From: Roseomonas sp. AR75
GTDB lineage: Bacteria > Pseudomonadota > Alphaproteobacteria > Acetobacterales > Acetobacteraceae
Reading direction: 5' to 3'
Length of the DNA: 64,000 bases
NCBI RefSeq assembly: GCF_005222815.1
Contig: NZ_STGB01000004.1
Location: 186,001-250,000, forward strand
The translations under genes and the position numbers were made by a program. Under the pieces are notes generated by a model. The model ran no database searches, was not told the DNA's origin, and saw only the letters and a list, made by a program, of their open reading frames with translations. This document shows positions 1 through 9,134 of this stretch, in pieces (position 1 is the first letter of the stretch; each line of letters begins with the position of its first letter).

Positions 1-427
<427 letters not shown>

Positions 428-434
428 TCCCCGG

Positions 435-466
435 GGCCGCCGGTCGTCGCGGAGCGACCGGCGGCC
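435..466. terminator. bidirectional hairpin terminator between convergent genes
   Basis: A perfect 12-bp inverted repeat (GGCCGCCGGTCG and its complement) around an 8-base loop lies 8 bases after the ahcY stop and ends directly at the stop of the convergent Crp-family gene. It could end transcription from both sides. No clear T-run follows, as is usual in GC-rich genomes, so termination is inferred from position and stem strength. Confidence 0.7.
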
Positions 467-1162
467 TCACTCGCGCGGGCCGACGAAGCCGGCCAGGGCA
501 ACTGCATCGCGCACCGCGATGCGCCCGTATCCGACCTTCACCCAGCCTCGCGCGGCGAAGGCGCCGAGCGTGCGATTGACCAGGTGGCGCGAGGCATTCG
601 CCATCTCGCCGAGCTCTGCTTGAGTCAGCCGGAACCCCGCCTGGTCATCGGCGCGCAGCCCGTCCGGCGCGGCGGTCACGCGCAGCAGCGTCGCCGCGAT
701 CCGCCGGTCCGGCTCGCGGATCAGCAGGTCCGAGACGGTGTGGATCGCGACATCCATGCCGAAGACGCTCATGGCGCCCAACGCGCGCGCCGCCTCCGGC
801 AGGGCGCGCGAGACGGCCTCCAGCGCGGCCAGCGGCACGTGGAAGGCGAAGCTTGGCTCGGTCGCGCGGAAGCTCAGCACCCGCGGGCGCCGCGTCATCA
901 GCGGCCCTTGGCCGAACCAGACCGGCGGGCGCAGGATGGTGGCGAGGTCCGGGCCGGCCGCGCGGGTCGCCACATGCACGGCAAAGCCGCCGGCAACCAA
1001 GCCATAGATCCCGCCCAGCGCATCCCCGACATGGAATGTGTAGGACCCGACCTCGAAGGCTTCGAGCCGCGCGGCGGCGAGCAGCGCGGTGCGGAAAGCC
1101 GCCGGCTGATGCGCCAGCCAGCCGCCCTGCGTTGCGATCCGTTCCGCCGCCGCGCGATCCAT
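467..1162 (-). CDS. Crp/Fnr-family transcriptional regulator
   Basis: The 231-residue protein has a cyclic-nucleotide-binding-like beta roll over about residues 25-130, a long dimerisation helix, and a C-terminal winged helix-turn-helix of the Crp_2 type, with LTQAELGEMANASRHLVNR as the DNA-reading unit. In Crp the residues at this point are R-E-T-V-x-R; here they are R-H-L-V-N-R, so a half-site other than TGTGA is expected. No iron-sulfur cysteines of the Fnr type are seen. The frame is open further upstream, but the start at 1162 gives a normal family length and leaves the divergent promoter free. It faces two amidohydrolases across a palindrome and may regulate them and itself. Confidence 0.85.
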   Translation of the reverse strand: MDRAAAERIATQGGWLAHQPAAFRTALLAAARLEAFEVGSYTFHVGDALGGIYGLVAGGFAVHVATRAAGPDLATILRPPVWFGQGPLMTRRPRVLSFRATEPSFAFHVPLAALEAVSRALPEAARALGAMSVFGMDVAIHTVSDLLIREPDRRIAATLLRVTAAPDGLRADDQAGFRLTQAELGEMANASRHLVNRTLGAFAARGWVKVGYGRIAVRDAVALAGFVGPRE

Positions 1163-1205
1163 GCTGGGTATCCCACAGATTTTTAACCCTCTCCGCAGCC
1201 CAGAA

Positions 1206-1221
1206 TGTCGCGAGCGCGACA
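1206..1221. promoter_or_regulatory. candidate Crp-family operator (TGTCG-N6-CGACA type)
   Basis: TGTCGCGAGCGCGACA is a perfect 7+7 palindrome with a 2-base centre. It lies in the divergent gap, 44 bases before the regulator's start and 51 bases before the preferred amidohydrolase start. Its TGTCG-N6-CGACA layout is that of Crp-superfamily sites, similar to the published CooA site. Binding by the adjacent regulator is inferred. Confidence 0.55.
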
Positions 1222-1271
1222 ATGGCGGAAGGACGATCATGGAACCCTCGCGCCGCGAGGGGGGAATCTGC

Positions 1272-3260
1272 ATGACCACACGACGGCGTTTTGCCGCGGG
1301 CGCGCTCGCCGCACCGCTGCTTGGCCGCCAGCCGGCCGCGCAGGGGCTTGGCCTGCAGGACGTCATCGGTCGCATCGCGCCGCAGCGCGAGGCGACGATC
1401 TACGTCGCCCGCGCCGTCCACACGATGGACCCGCGCCGCCCGCGCGCCGAGGCGGTGGCCGTCGTCGGCGACCGCATCGCGGCGGTCGGCACGCTCGCCG
1501 AGCTTCAGGCGCTGGCGGGCGACCAGCCCTTCCGCGTGGACCGGAGCTTCGCCGACAAGGTGATCCTGCCCGGCTTCGTGGAGCAGCATGTCCATCCGGT
1601 CCTCGCCGGGCTGATGGTCATCACCGAGGTGATCGCCATCGAGGACTGGGACACCACGTCCGGCTTTCGGGCCGCCGTGCGCGACGAGGCGGGCTATCGC
1701 CGCCGCTTCGCCGAGGCGCTCGCCGCCCACAAGGCGCGCGACCCGCAGGCGGTGTTCCTGACCTGGGGCTACCATCACTACTTCCACGGCCCGATGTCGC
1801 GCGAGTGGCTGGACCAGCAGGCAGGCGAGACGCCGGTGATCGTCTGGCACCGCAGCCAGCACGAGGTCTATCTCAACACCGCGCTGATGCGACGGATGGG
1901 CGTGGACGAGTCCTTCCTGGCCAGCTTCACGCCGAGCCAGGCGGCGCAGGCCGACGTCGCCAAGGGCCACTTCTTCGAGCAGGGCACGCTGAAGGTGCTG
2001 GAAAAGGTCGCCCCCGCCATGGCGACGCCGGAGCGCCTGCGCGAGGGGCTGGAATTCACGATCGGCTACTACCATCGCAACGGCATCACCACGGCCGCCG
2101 AGCCCGGCGGCTTCTACTCGAAGCCGCTGCAGGACGCGATCAACGCCGTCTATGCAGCCGATTCCGTGCCCTTCAACCACTACTTCATTCCCGACGGGAA
2201 ATCCTTCGCGGCGATGTTCCCGACCGACGGCGCGGCGCAGATCGCCGAGGCGCAGAAGCCGCTCGCCTGGGGATCGGGGCGCGCGCGCTGGCTGCCGAAG
2301 CAGATCAAGTTCCTGACCGACGGTGCGATCTACAGCCAGCTGATGCAGATGAAGGACGGCTACACCGACGGCCACCATGGCGCCTGGATCATGGATCCCG
2401 ACGTGTTCAGCGTCGCCTTCCAGGCCTTCTGGGACGCCGACTACCACATCCACATCCACAACAACGGCGATGGCGGGATGGAGGTGCTTCTCGCCAACCT
2501 CGAGCGCGCGCAACGACGCCGGCCGCGCTTCGACCACCGCACCACCATCGTGCATTTCGGCTTCGCCGCGCCCGAGCAGATCGTGAAGGCCGGCCGGCTC
2601 GGCTGCATCGTCAGCGCGAACCCGTACTACGTCACGGCGCTGGCCGGCCGCTATGCGCAGATCGGCATCGGGCCGGAGCGCGCGCGGCGCATGGTGCCGC
2701 TGAAGGAGGCCGAGAATGCAGGGATGTCCATCTCCTTCCATTCCGACATGCCGATGGCCCCGGCCAAGCCGCTGCAGCTGATCTGGGCGGCGGTGAACCG
2801 CGTGACGGCCGAAGGGCCGGTGATGGGGGAGGACCAGCGCGTCTCCCTCGATCTCGCGCTGCGCGCCATGACGATCGAGGCGGCCTTTTCCATCAGGCTG
2901 GAGGACGAGGTCGGCTCCATCACGCCCGGCAAGTTCGCCAATTTCGTCGTGCTGGACCAGGACCCCTACACCGTCGCGCCGGCGGCGCTGAAGGACATCC
3001 CGGTCTGGGGCACGGTGCTGGAGGGGCGCGTGCAGCCCGCGCCGAGCGCGGCCCGGCGGGCGGAGACGCCGCCGCGCACGCGGCTCGGCGGCGGGATCGC
3101 GCCTTCGGGCCGCTTCGCCGCATCCGATCCCACGCTTCGCCTCGAAGCCGCCTGCGGGCCGCACGGCTTCTGCAACCATGCGGGCGACTCGGCTGCGCTG
3201 GGCTGCGGCTGCGGCGGTCGCGACGTCTTCGCGGCCCTGATCGAGCGCCAGCTCGGCTGA
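1272..3260 (+). CDS. amidohydrolase family 3 (YtcJ-like), Tat-type signal, Cys-rich tail
   Basis: This predicted exported metal-dependent hydrolase has 662 residues. The N-terminus, MTTRRRF then a hydrophobic stretch, resembles a Tat signal. The amidohydrolase fold starts near residue 40; the metal-binding His-x-His is H106/H108 (EQHVHP), further His residues sit in IHIHNNGDGG and TIVHFG, and the late Asp is in SFHSDMP. YtcJ-like proteins hydrolyse exocyclic amide or carbamate bonds of unknown substrates. Unusually, the last 40 residues carry four cysteines (C628, C634, C645, C647) not expected in the family. An alternative start at 1239 also has a ribosome site; 1272 is preferred because it puts the twin arginines at the N-terminus. 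A paralogue follows 30 bases downstream. Confidence 0.85.
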   Translation: MTTRRRFAAGALAAPLLGRQPAAQGLGLQDVIGRIAPQREATIYVARAVHTMDPRRPRAEAVAVVGDRIAAVGTLAELQALAGDQPFRVDRSFADKVILPGFVEQHVHPVLAGLMVITEVIAIEDWDTTSGFRAAVRDEAGYRRRFAEALAAHKARDPQAVFLTWGYHHYFHGPMSREWLDQQAGETPVIVWHRSQHEVYLNTALMRRMGVDESFLASFTPSQAAQADVAKGHFFEQGTLKVLEKVAPAMATPERLREGLEFTIGYYHRNGITTAAEPGGFYSKPLQDAINAVYAADSVPFNHYFIPDGKSFAAMFPTDGAAQIAEAQKPLAWGSGRARWLPKQIKFLTDGAIYSQLMQMKDGYTDGHHGAWIMDPDVFSVAFQAFWDADYHIHIHNNGDGGMEVLLANLERAQRRRPRFDHRTTIVHFGFAAPEQIVKAGRLGCIVSANPYYVTALAGRYAQIGIGPERARRMVPLKEAENAGMSISFHSDMPMAPAKPLQLIWAAVNRVTAEGPVMGEDQRVSLDLALRAMTIEAAFSIRLEDEVGSITPGKFANFVVLDQDPYTVAPAALKDIPVWGTVLEGRVQPAPSAARRAETPPRTRLGGGIAPSGRFAASDPTLRLEAACGPHGFCNHAGDSAALGCGCGGRDVFAALIERQLG

Positions 3261-3290
3261 GCCGCGCCAACACGCCACGGAGACCATCGC

Positions 3291-5090
3291 ATGTGCATCG
3301 CCTGCTCCCCCTTCGGCGCCTCCTTCGCGCACTCCCTCTCCGCGCGGCGCGCGGTGCTCGGCGGAACGGCGCGCCTGGCGGCGGGCTTCGGCGCGGCGGG
3401 GCTCGGCAGCCTGTTCCGCTGCGCAGCCGCCCAGACGCCGGGCACGGCGCCGGGCGGCGCGGCGGAAACGATCTATCTCGGTGGCCCGATCCTGACGATG
3501 AACGACGCGGTGCCGACCGTGGAGGCCGTCGCCGTGCGCGGCGGCCGCATCCTCGCCGTCGGCAGCCGCGCCCAGGTGGAGGCGACGCGCGGGCCTGGCA
3601 CGCGTGTGGTCAACCTGGAAGGCCGCACGATGCTGCCGGGCTTCGTGGACCCGCACGGCCATGTCGTGATGGTCGGCCTCCAGGCGGTCGGCGCCAACCT
3701 GCTGGCTGCCCCGGACGGCGAGGGCAACGACATCGCCGCCCTGATCCGCATCCTGCGCGACTGGGCGCAGCGCAACGAGGCCGCCGTGCGGCGCTACGGC
3801 CTGATCTTCGGCTTCGGCTACGACGACAGCCAGTTGCGCGAGGGGCGCCACCCGACGCGCGACGAGCTCGACCAGGTTTCCACCGAGGTGCCGGTGCTGA
3901 TCATCCACACCTCCGCCCACCTCGCCGCGGTGAATTCGAAGGCGCTGGAGAAGGCGGGGATCACCGCGGCGACGTCCGACCCGCCAGGCGGCGTGCTTCG
4001 TCGCCGCGACGGCTCGCGCGAGCCGAACGGCGTGCTGGAGGAGAACGCGATGATCGCCGCCGCCGGCGCGCTGCTCGGCGGGCTCGACGAGGCGGCGTGG
4101 CTGTCCATGATCCGCGCAGGATCGGAGTTCTACGCGTCCTTCGGCTACACCACCTGCCAGGAGGGCCGCGCCATGGGGCCGGCCATGGCGAATTTGGCGA
4201 AGGCGGCCGAGCGGGGCCTGCTGGCGGTGGACGTCGTCGCCTATCCGGACATCCTCGCCGCCGCAGACCAGCTCGGCGGCGCGCTGCATGGGCCGGCCTA
4301 CCGGAACCGGCTGCGCATCGGCGGCGCCAAGATCGGCCTCGACGGATCGCCGCAGGGCAAGACGGCGTGGCTTTCGCGCCCCTACCACGTGATCCCGCCG
4401 GGCCTGCCGCCGGACTATCGCGGCCTGCAGACCGCGCCGACGGAGGCGACGATCGAGGCCTTCTCGCGCTGCTTCGAGCACAACTGGCAGATCCTGGCGC
4501 ATGCCAATGGCGACGCGGCGATCGACCTGATGATCGCCGCGGTGCGGGAGGCGACGCGGCGGCACGGGCCGGGCGACCGGCGCCCCGTGCTGATCCACGG
4601 CCAGACGCTGCGCGCGGACCAGGTGGATCCGCTGCGCGAGCTCGGCATCTTCCCCGCGCTGTTCCCGATGCACACCTTCTACTGGGGCGACTGGCACCGC
4701 GAATCCGTCCTGGGGCCGGAGCGGGCGGAGAACATCTCGCCGACGGGCTGGCTGATGAGCCGGGGGATGATGTTCACCTCGCACCACGACGCTCCGGTGG
4801 CGAAGCCCGATTCGATGCGCGTGCTGAGTGCCACCGTCACCCGGCGGTCGCGCAGCGGCGACATCATCGGCCCAGGCCACCGCGTGCCGGTCGCGACGGC
4901 GCTGAAGGCGATGACGCTCTGGGCCGCCCACCAGCATTTCGAGGAGGCGACGAAGGGCTCGATCGAGGTCGGCAAGCTCGCCGACTTCGTGGTGCTGGCG
5001 GACAACCCTCTGAGGGTGCCGCCCGAGCGACTGGCCGAACTGAAGGTGGTCGAGACGATCAAGGAGGGCGCGACCGTCTTCCATGCCTGA
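3291..5090 (+). CDS. amidohydrolase family 3 (YtcJ-like), second copy
   Basis: The 599-residue paralogue of the preceding gene is probably in the same operon. Its N-terminus begins MCIAC, then has R19-R20 ahead of a hydrophobic run, fitting a Tat signal with a longer leader, so export with folded metal centre is likely. The catalytic fold shows DPHGH (first metal-binding His pair), LAHANGDAAID, LIHGQTL and SHHDAPV (late Asp). The substrate is unknown. Two adjacent YtcJ-like enzymes under one divergent Crp-type regulator suggest stepwise breakdown of a shared amide-containing compound. The stop codon falls inside a short 12-bp tandem repeat. Confidence 0.85.
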   Translation: MCIACSPFGASFAHSLSARRAVLGGTARLAAGFGAAGLGSLFRCAAAQTPGTAPGGAAETIYLGGPILTMNDAVPTVEAVAVRGGRILAVGSRAQVEATRGPGTRVVNLEGRTMLPGFVDPHGHVVMVGLQAVGANLLAAPDGEGNDIAALIRILRDWAQRNEAAVRRYGLIFGFGYDDSQLREGRHPTRDELDQVSTEVPVLIIHTSAHLAAVNSKALEKAGITAATSDPPGGVLRRRDGSREPNGVLEENAMIAAAGALLGGLDEAAWLSMIRAGSEFYASFGYTTCQEGRAMGPAMANLAKAAERGLLAVDVVAYPDILAAADQLGGALHGPAYRNRLRIGGAKIGLDGSPQGKTAWLSRPYHVIPPGLPPDYRGLQTAPTEATIEAFSRCFEHNWQILAHANGDAAIDLMIAAVREATRRHGPGDRRPVLIHGQTLRADQVDPLRELGIFPALFPMHTFYWGDWHRESVLGPERAENISPTGWLMSRGMMFTSHHDAPVAKPDSMRVLSATVTRRSRSGDIIGPGHRVPVATALKAMTLWAAHQHFEEATKGSIEVGKLADFVVLADNPLRVPPERLAELKVVETIKEGATVFHA

Positions 5091-5118
5091 CCCCATGCCT
5101 GACCCCGGGCCTGACCCC
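5083..5118 (+). repeat. three 12-bp tandem units across a stop codon
   Basis: Two identical ATGCCTGACCCC units and a third GGGCCTGACCCC unit run in tandem. The first contains the stop of the second amidohydrolase, and each unit supplies a TGA in that frame. Nothing else is seen in the rest of the 175-base gap to the next gene apart from its own promoter region. Confidence 0.75.
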
Positions 5119-5265
5119 GTCTGCAGGGCACCGGTGCGGCGATCGCCGCCTTCGGCGCAGCCGCGTTGCGCCTGCCCGTGCCACCAACGCAATTTCCCGT
5201 GTGGAATGCACAACCCGTCGTTGACGGGGAGCAACCCCGCGCCGCGACTGCGTTAAGCTTCCCGC

Positions 5266-6795
5266 ATGCAGCAGTCTGACGCAGGGCTGTCCCCGGCCAC
5301 GGGCCAGGCGACGGCAGGGAGGGTGGCCCCGGCGCCCGCGGATGTCGGCCAGGCCTATTGGCGGAGCCCCAATCGCACCGATGCTGTCCTGCCGGCGCTG
5401 ACGCCGGAGACGATCGGCCCGGAGGAGTTCCGCCTCCTCGCCGACAACATCCCGACGCTCTGCTGGATCGCCCGGGGCGACGGCTACATCACCTGGTACA
5501 ACCGGCGCTGGCACGAATACTGCGGCACCACCCCCGATGCGATGGAAGGCTGGGGCTGGCAGAGCGTGCACGACCCCGAGGAACTGCCGCGCGTGCTGGA
5601 TCACTGGCGCAGCTCCATCGCCACCGGCGAACCCTTCGAGCTGGTCTTCCCGCTGCGCGGCGCCGACGGCAGGTTCCGGCCCTTCCTGACCCGCATCGTG
5701 CCGCTGCGCGACGCGACCGGGCAGGTGGTGCGCTGGTTCGGCAAGAACTCCGAGATCTCCGAGCATATCCGCACGGAGGCCGCGCTGCGCGACACCGAGG
5801 CGCGCTACCGCGTGCTGACCGAGGCGATGCCGCAGATGGTCTGGTCCACCCTGCCGGATGGCTACCACGACTACTACAACGCGCAGTGGTACGCCTTCAC
5901 CGGCGTGCCGGCCGGCTCGACCGACGGCGAGGCCTGGAACGGCATGTTCCACCCCGACGACCAGGAGCGCGCCTGGGAACGCTGGCGCCACTGCCTGGCG
6001 ACCGGCGAGCCCTACGAGATCGAGTACCGGCTGCGCCACCACAGCGGCGAGTACCGCTGGACGCTCGGCCGCGCCCTGCCGGTGCGCGACAGCGCCGGGC
6101 GGATCATCCGCTGGATCGGCACCTGCACCGACATCCACCACGCCAAGCTGGTGGCCGAGCAGAACGAGGTGCTGAGCCGGGAGCTGAGCCACCGCATCAA
6201 GAACATCTTCGCCGTGATCAACGGCCTGATCCGCCTCTCCGCCCGGCGCGAGCCCGCCGCGCGCGACTTCGCGCGCGACCTCGGCACGCGCGTGGCGGCG
6301 CTCGGGCGGGCGCATGATTTCGCGCGGCCGCACAGCGAGGAGTCCAAGCCTGTGGTCGGCGAGACCACGCTGCAGGGCATGCTGCGCGAGCTCTTCGCGC
6401 CCTATCCGGCCTTCGCGGAGGGCCGCATCGCGATCACCGGCGACGACGTTCCCACCGACGATCACGGCGCCACGACCATCGCCCTGATCTTCCACGAGCT
6501 CGCGACGAATGCCGCGAAATACGGCGCGCTCGCGGTGGAGGACGGCAGGGTGACGATCGCCTGCGCAAGGGCCGGCAGCGATGCGGACAGCCTGCTCGTG
6601 ACATGGCGAGAGAGTGGCGGCCCGCCGATCGAAGCGGAGCCGTCCCAGCTCGGCTTCGGCACCCAGCTCGCGGCGATGAGCATCGAGCAGCAGCATGGCG
6701 GCTCGATCCGCCGGCACTGGCACCGCGAGGGGCTGGAGGTGCAGATCCTGTTGCGCCCGTCCCGGCTGGTCCGGCCGGTGGCGACCGGCGCCTGA
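5266..6795 (+). CDS. PAS-PAS-HWE sensor histidine kinase
   Basis: The 509-residue soluble sensor kinase has two PAS domains (about 52-165 and 178-297), each ending with the PAC-type pattern (FGKNSEI; WIGTCTDIH), followed by an HWE kinase core. The phosphorylated His is H309 in ELSHRIKN. The N-box HELATNAAKYG and the later WRE complete the His and Trp-x-Glu residues that name the family. No membrane segment is present, so it senses an internal signal, perhaps redox, oxygen or light through the PAS pockets. No response regulator is adjacent. HWE kinases in alphaproteobacteria often feed PhyR/general stress or light responses; the output here is unknown. Confidence 0.92.
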   Translation: MQQSDAGLSPATGQATAGRVAPAPADVGQAYWRSPNRTDAVLPALTPETIGPEEFRLLADNIPTLCWIARGDGYITWYNRRWHEYCGTTPDAMEGWGWQSVHDPEELPRVLDHWRSSIATGEPFELVFPLRGADGRFRPFLTRIVPLRDATGQVVRWFGKNSEISEHIRTEAALRDTEARYRVLTEAMPQMVWSTLPDGYHDYYNAQWYAFTGVPAGSTDGEAWNGMFHPDDQERAWERWRHCLATGEPYEIEYRLRHHSGEYRWTLGRALPVRDSAGRIIRWIGTCTDIHHAKLVAEQNEVLSRELSHRIKNIFAVINGLIRLSARREPAARDFARDLGTRVAALGRAHDFARPHSEESKPVVGETTLQGMLRELFAPYPAFAEGRIAITGDDVPTDDHGATTIALIFHELATNAAKYGALAVEDGRVTIACARAGSDADSLLVTWRESGGPPIEAEPSQLGFGTQLAAMSIEQQHGGSIRRHWHREGLEVQILLRPSRLVRPVATGA

Positions 6796-6849
6796 CACTC
6801 CTCGTCGGCGGCACCGCCGGCCCTTCGCGCGACGGTGTTGCCAGATGTC

Positions 6850-7110
6850 GTTGCCATGGAGGTTGTCCCTCCGGGGCTGAGCCGCCCGCCAGCTCGGGTG
6901 GCCCGCCTCCACCGTCGGCCACGCGCACCGCCGTCTCGGCCGGCTTGCCAGGTCATCCGCGACGAGCGCAAGCGACCCGGCGCGCTGATCCACATCGACA
7001 CCAGGACGCTCGGCCGCATCGATGGCATCGGCCACCGCATCAGCGGTGACCGCACCGGCCAGAGCAGCCGGCGTGCCCGCGGGGAGGAGCTGGGCGTATC
7101 TGCTTCGCAA
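6850..7110 (+). pseudogene. decayed IS481-family transposase remnant
   Basis: Reading from about base 6955, the frame gives RPGALIHIDTRTLGRIDGIG followed by HRISGDRTGQ. This is the start of the integrase core of IS481-type transposases, including the first catalytic Asp (IHID). Upstream, the RVARLHRRPRAPPSRP stretch looks like the linker after the helix-turn-helix. No start, DDE second half or intact ends are present, so it is a fragment. The surrounding 555-base gap (6796-7350) otherwise holds only the upstream region of the peroxidase gene. It marks the left end of the accessory island. Confidence 0.75.
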
Positions 7111-7228
7111 CACTCTCCTCCGGCGCGTGCGCCTTCCGCCTTGCCGTCCCAACCACCCCTTTGCTGCCACAGGACTTCATACCGGCGACCGCTTCTACGG
7201 GGGCAGGTCACTCGCGGCGCACCCAAAC

Positions 7229-7311
7229 TGACGCAGCGTCAATCCGGCCGCTCGAGGTGGCTGGATGCCCCCACAAGGCTGCGCCTGATCCGGCATTCAC
7301 GGTGAATTCAC
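7229..7311. promoter_or_regulatory. two palindromes upstream of the peroxidase gene
   Basis: TGACGCAGCGTCA (7229-7241) is a perfect 6+6 palindrome around one base. ATTCACGGTGAAT (7295-7307) is a second perfect 6+6 palindrome, overlapped by a further ATTCAC copy ending at 7311. The second ends about 40 bases before the start codon, a typical operator position. The binding protein is unknown. Confidence 0.4.
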
Positions 7312-7350
7312 GCGGGAGTTGCTGGCATTGCTCCCGCAGGAGGGACCGGG

Positions 7351-9108
7351 ATGGCACGTTCGCATGGCGGCAGCGGGACGGCAGCTTGTCCGGTCGCGCA
7401 TGGCGGTGGTGCGCTGGCGGGCGGCGCGTCTGAGGCCAGCCAGATCGAGCTCTACGGCTACCGCAACTTCCTGACCACGCCGTCGGACGCGGAGCGCCAC
7501 AAGCCGCTCAGTGAGGAGTTGCTGTGGCGACTGGCAAGAAGCATGCATCAGGACGGCAGCAAGACCCTGGCCGAGGGCAATCCCGATATCCCCTCGGGCT
7601 ACACCTACCTGCTGCAACTCGTCGCGCATGATTGCGTGCATACGCCGACGCCGTTCTGGCAGATCGCCGCTGGGAAAGTCGCGGCACGGAACGGGCGAGT
7701 CGCCAGGCTCAGGCTCGACACGCTGTATGGGCTGGGCCCGGTCGGTTCGCCATTGGCCTACGCGCCGGACGACGATGAGGATACCAGCCGCAGCGCGCTG
7801 CGGCTCGGTCCGATGCGATGGGACAAGAAGGATGCAGATCCGCCGCTGCGCGACATCGCACGCTGCGCGGACCCGCTGGCCGCCTACCGGACGAAGCACA
7901 AGGACTCGCAGTCGACGGACAGGGTGAAGCTTACCGATCCACTGATTGCCGATCCGCGCAACGAGGATAACGCCATCCTGGCGCAGATGACGGTGCTTTG
8001 GCACATGGTTCACAATGCCATGCTCGGCGTATTGGTCCCGCCGGCAGCGGCGGTCCCGGACGAGCAAGCGCGCGAGACGCGCTTCGTGTGGGCACGGGCG
8101 GCGACAACATTGGTGTATCGCGGCATTCTGCGCAAAGACCTACTTCACCGGCTGCTCCATCCGAGCGTCTACAAGCGTTACGACGAGCTGACGGACGAGA
8201 CGGGTCTGCTGGACCGCAACACAGCTTTTCCGCGCCCGAAGGTACCCGTGCCGCTGGAGTTCTCGCACGGGGCGATGCGCTTCGCGCATGCGATGATCCG
8301 GCCGAGCTACCGCATCACCGGAAAGGACAGTGCCGCCTTCGACGTGCGCGGCGCACTCCAGCAGACCAGCGCGCGCAAACCGGGCGAGATGCCGCTGGAT
8401 GCAAGTTGGATTCTCCGCTGGAGCAACTTCTTCGACGGCCTCGCCGGACCAGACGCGAAGGCGGTGAATGCCAGCCTGCTGATCCGTCCGCGATATGCGG
8501 GGGAACTGCTCGACCGCGACATCTTTCCGGTTCGGCTTCGCACGCCGGCAGGGACTGTCTTTGACAGACCCCGCGGGCTCGGCATGCAGGACCTGTTGAG
8601 TGCAGCGAAGGCGCCGATGTGGTCGGTCAGGGCCTTGCATGCGAAGATCGCGACGGCCGCGGCTGACAAGCACTGGGCGCGGCCGTTCGACTCTGCCGTG
8701 CTGGCGGACGAAGCGACGCGTGGGGACGCGATCGCTGCCTGGCTCAGGGAGCGACCGGTCCAATCCTTCGACGACGACGATGTCGGTCTCATTGCGGCCG
8801 ACCCGCCGCTGCCGTTCTACATTCTGTTCGAGGCGGAGCATTGCCACGGCGGCAAACGGCTTGGCCCGCTTGGGTCGATTCTGCTGGCCGAGACCTTCTT
8901 CGGCGCCTTCCTCGGCGACCCACTGCCCGGCGAAACCCCGAGCGCCGTCGCCACCGGATTGGACGATCCGCTGCGCCAGCTCGCTGCCAAGCTCGACGTT
9001 GCCATCGCGCCGGATGTGCAACTGCCCGCGGCCGCCACGATGGCCGATCTGATCGTCTTCGTCGCCAGCCGCCTCGGTCTGACGCACGCCACCCCGGACT
9101 TTCTCTAG
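7351..9108 (+). CDS. animal-type haem peroxidase family protein
   Basis: The 585-residue protein matches the An_peroxidase superfamily (myeloperoxidase, cyclooxygenase and bacterial relatives), which uses H2O2 and haem to oxidise halides or organic substrates. Distal-side residues are Q89 and H93 in LQLVAHDCVHTP, the distal Arg is R202 in ADPRNEDN, and the proximal His is H312 in MRFAHAMIRPSY. The Asp that forms an ester to haem in mammalian enzymes is Ala92 here, so haem is probably not linked at that point. No signal peptide is evident. A strong AGGAGG site sits 7 bases before the start. It shares an operon with the next small gene. Confidence 0.85.
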   Translation: MARSHGGSGTAACPVAHGGGALAGGASEASQIELYGYRNFLTTPSDAERHKPLSEELLWRLARSMHQDGSKTLAEGNPDIPSGYTYLLQLVAHDCVHTPTPFWQIAAGKVAARNGRVARLRLDTLYGLGPVGSPLAYAPDDDEDTSRSALRLGPMRWDKKDADPPLRDIARCADPLAAYRTKHKDSQSTDRVKLTDPLIADPRNEDNAILAQMTVLWHMVHNAMLGVLVPPAAAVPDEQARETRFVWARAATTLVYRGILRKDLLHRLLHPSVYKRYDELTDETGLLDRNTAFPRPKVPVPLEFSHGAMRFAHAMIRPSYRITGKDSAAFDVRGALQQTSARKPGEMPLDASWILRWSNFFDGLAGPDAKAVNASLLIRPRYAGELLDRDIFPVRLRTPAGTVFDRPRGLGMQDLLSAAKAPMWSVRALHAKIATAAADKHWARPFDSAVLADEATRGDAIAAWLRERPVQSFDDDDVGLIAADPPLPFYILFEAEHCHGGKRLGPLGSILLAETFFGAFLGDPLPGETPSAVATGLDDPLRQLAAKLDVAIAPDVQLPAAATMADLIVFVASRLGLTHATPDFL

Positions 9109-9134
9109 CACTTCACCCAAGAAGGAGAACCACA

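Noticed and set aside
645..5234. A 1529-codon open frame on the minus strand
   Set aside because: It lies antisense to two well-supported amidohydrolases and has Arg/His-rich content typical of a GC-rich shadow frame.
5228..5254. EcfG-type promoter before the HWE kinase
   Set aside because: GGAGC then CGTT has one mismatch and an 18-base spacer, longer than the usual 16-17, so the match is too weak.
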